A stretch of DNA of 6,578 nt from NCBI GenBank assembly GCA_003510525.1, contig DOMD01000027.1, forward strand, positions 1 to 6,578. Reading direction: 5' to 3'. Under the pieces are notes generated by a model. It did no database searches and was not told the DNA's origin. It saw nothing but the letters and a program-made list of their open reading frames with translations. Of this stretch, positions 5,834 through 6,578 are shown piece by piece. A program made the position numbers and the translations under genes. Position 1 is the stretch's first letter. Each line of letters begins with the position of its first letter. The DNA comes from Candidatus Omnitrophota bacterium. Lineage in GTDB: Bacteria > Omnitrophota > Gorgyraeia > Gygaellales > UBA12090.

Positions 5834-6578
5834 TTATTTCCGGAGCCGTTCTGACGGGATAAATAAAATATTCTTCCCCTGCATCGCGGCACAAGGAAGG
5901 GCTTCTTCATTATACGCGCGCTCGTTACTACACGCGCGGTACCTTCTATCCTTCAAGAAATCAATGATATCCTTAATTATTCTCTCATTATGCATCTCGA
6001 TTAATAATTCCGGCCTATAAATTCTTAACAGATTATCCATACCCTTTATAACCAGAAACTCCGCTCCTTCTCTATCAATCTTTATAAAATCAAGCGATTT
6101 TACGCCGATATCTTGAATTAAGCAATCTAATGAACGGCACTCTACGACGATACGGTAAGAAGATTTATCCGTAGCGCAAGACTCTACGGAAGACAGCCTT
6201 CCGATGGTAGCGATATCATAATTAATGAATTCTTCCTCTTGATTGTATTCTGCCGCGGCCAATTGAAAGACCTCGGTATTATGCATACATTCGTTACGCG
6301 CTAAATGTTCTTTTAAACGCCCGGCGTTTTTAGGCAAGGGCTCTAAAGCAAATACCTTTCCCCGCGCCCCGGCAAGCCTTGAAATAAGCAAAGTAAAATA
6401 TCCGATGTGCGCCCCCACATCTATAACCGTAAACCCCGGCCGGATGCGTTTTTGGAGCAAATCCGTGACATCCGGATCGTGAGTCTCCAAATAAAACTCA
6501 TTCTCTTCAGGGAGCTTCAATTTCATCTCCAATCCGGCTCTGGGACCAGAATTAAATCTAAACCATCGTAAATTATCC
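5834..6578 (-). CDS. FkbM-family SAM-dependent methyltransferase, 5' end outside window
   Basis: This is a predicted O-methyltransferase of glycan sugars. Visible residues 1-247 start at the right edge with DNLRWFRFNSG. SAM motif I is VIDVGAHIGYFTLL (51-64), the post-I acidic strand is VFALEPLPKN (75-84), and the FkbM signature is DFIKIDREGAEF (163-174). The C-terminal domain continues with LIEMHNERI and ends SERLRK. A TTG at 6532 could start a 232-residue protein, but the frame stays open for 15 further codons to the edge. The upstream segment also reads like the normal N-terminal strand region of the family, so the real start is very probably beyond the window. It precedes the glycosyltransferase gene by 41 bp in the same direction. 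It is clearly diverged from the other FkbM enzyme here (AHIGYF against ANIGYY; KIDREGAE against KLDIEGSE), suggesting different target hydroxyls rather than a recent duplication. Confidence 0.88.
   Translation of the reverse strand, partial: DNLRWFRFNSGPRAGLEMKLKLPEENEFYLETHDPDVTDLLQKRIRPGFTVIDVGAHIGYFTLLISRLAGARGKVFALEPLPKNAGRLKEHLARNECMHNTEVFQLAAAEYNQEEEFINYDIATIGRLSSVESCATDKSSYRIVVECRSLDCLIQDIGVKSLDFIKIDREGAEFLVIKGMDNLLRIYRPELLIEMHNERIIKDIIDFLKDRRYRACSNERAYNEEALPCAAMQGKNILFIPSERLRK

Overview
The window is a tightly packed stretch of bacterial genome in which every gene lies on the minus strand. All six recognisable genes belong to surface-glycan or glycolipid biosynthesis. In transcription order (right to left) they are: a 5'-truncated FkbM-type methyltransferase (6578-5834), a complete GT4-type glycosyltransferase (5792-4755), a geranylgeranyl-reductase-like FAD oxidoreductase (4705-3512), a Wzx/MOP-type flippase (3515-2088), a second FkbM-type methyltransferase (2091-1057), and a second GT4-type glycosyltransferase whose C-terminal end runs off the left edge (1040-1). 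Gaps are 41, 49 and 16 bp, or 4-bp stop/start overlaps. I see no internal terminator or convincing promoter, so the genes look like the interior of one long operon.

The glycosyltransferases probably add sugars at the cytoplasmic face, the flippase would move a lipid-linked glycan across the inner membrane, and the FkbM enzymes would O-methylate sugars. The FAD enzyme, whose stop codon overlaps the flippase start, is of the family that saturates isoprenoid chains. It may act on the polyprenyl carrier or another isoprenoid lipid, but its substrate cannot be read from the sequence.

The organism is not identifiable with certainty. The moderate-to-low GC content, the gene style and the GC-rich palindromic repeat would fit an uncultured environmental bacterium, for example of the Omnitrophota/PVC type, but this is only an impression.

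The most striking feature is a composite palindromic element of about 100 bp inside the 5' end of the second FkbM gene (1974-2073). It has 14-bp terminal inverted repeats and two 20-nt GC-rich hairpins, and a 6-bp direct repeat (GGTAAA) straddles its ends with a period of exactly 102 bp. Removing one period leaves the gene in frame with an ordinary N-terminus (MNFTRVLDLS...). The element therefore appears to have inserted in frame and now encodes 34 residues of the protein, in the manner of the Rickettsia palindromic elements. Two long homopolymer tracts (A10 and T9 on the coding strand) in flanking glycan genes are possible slippage sites.
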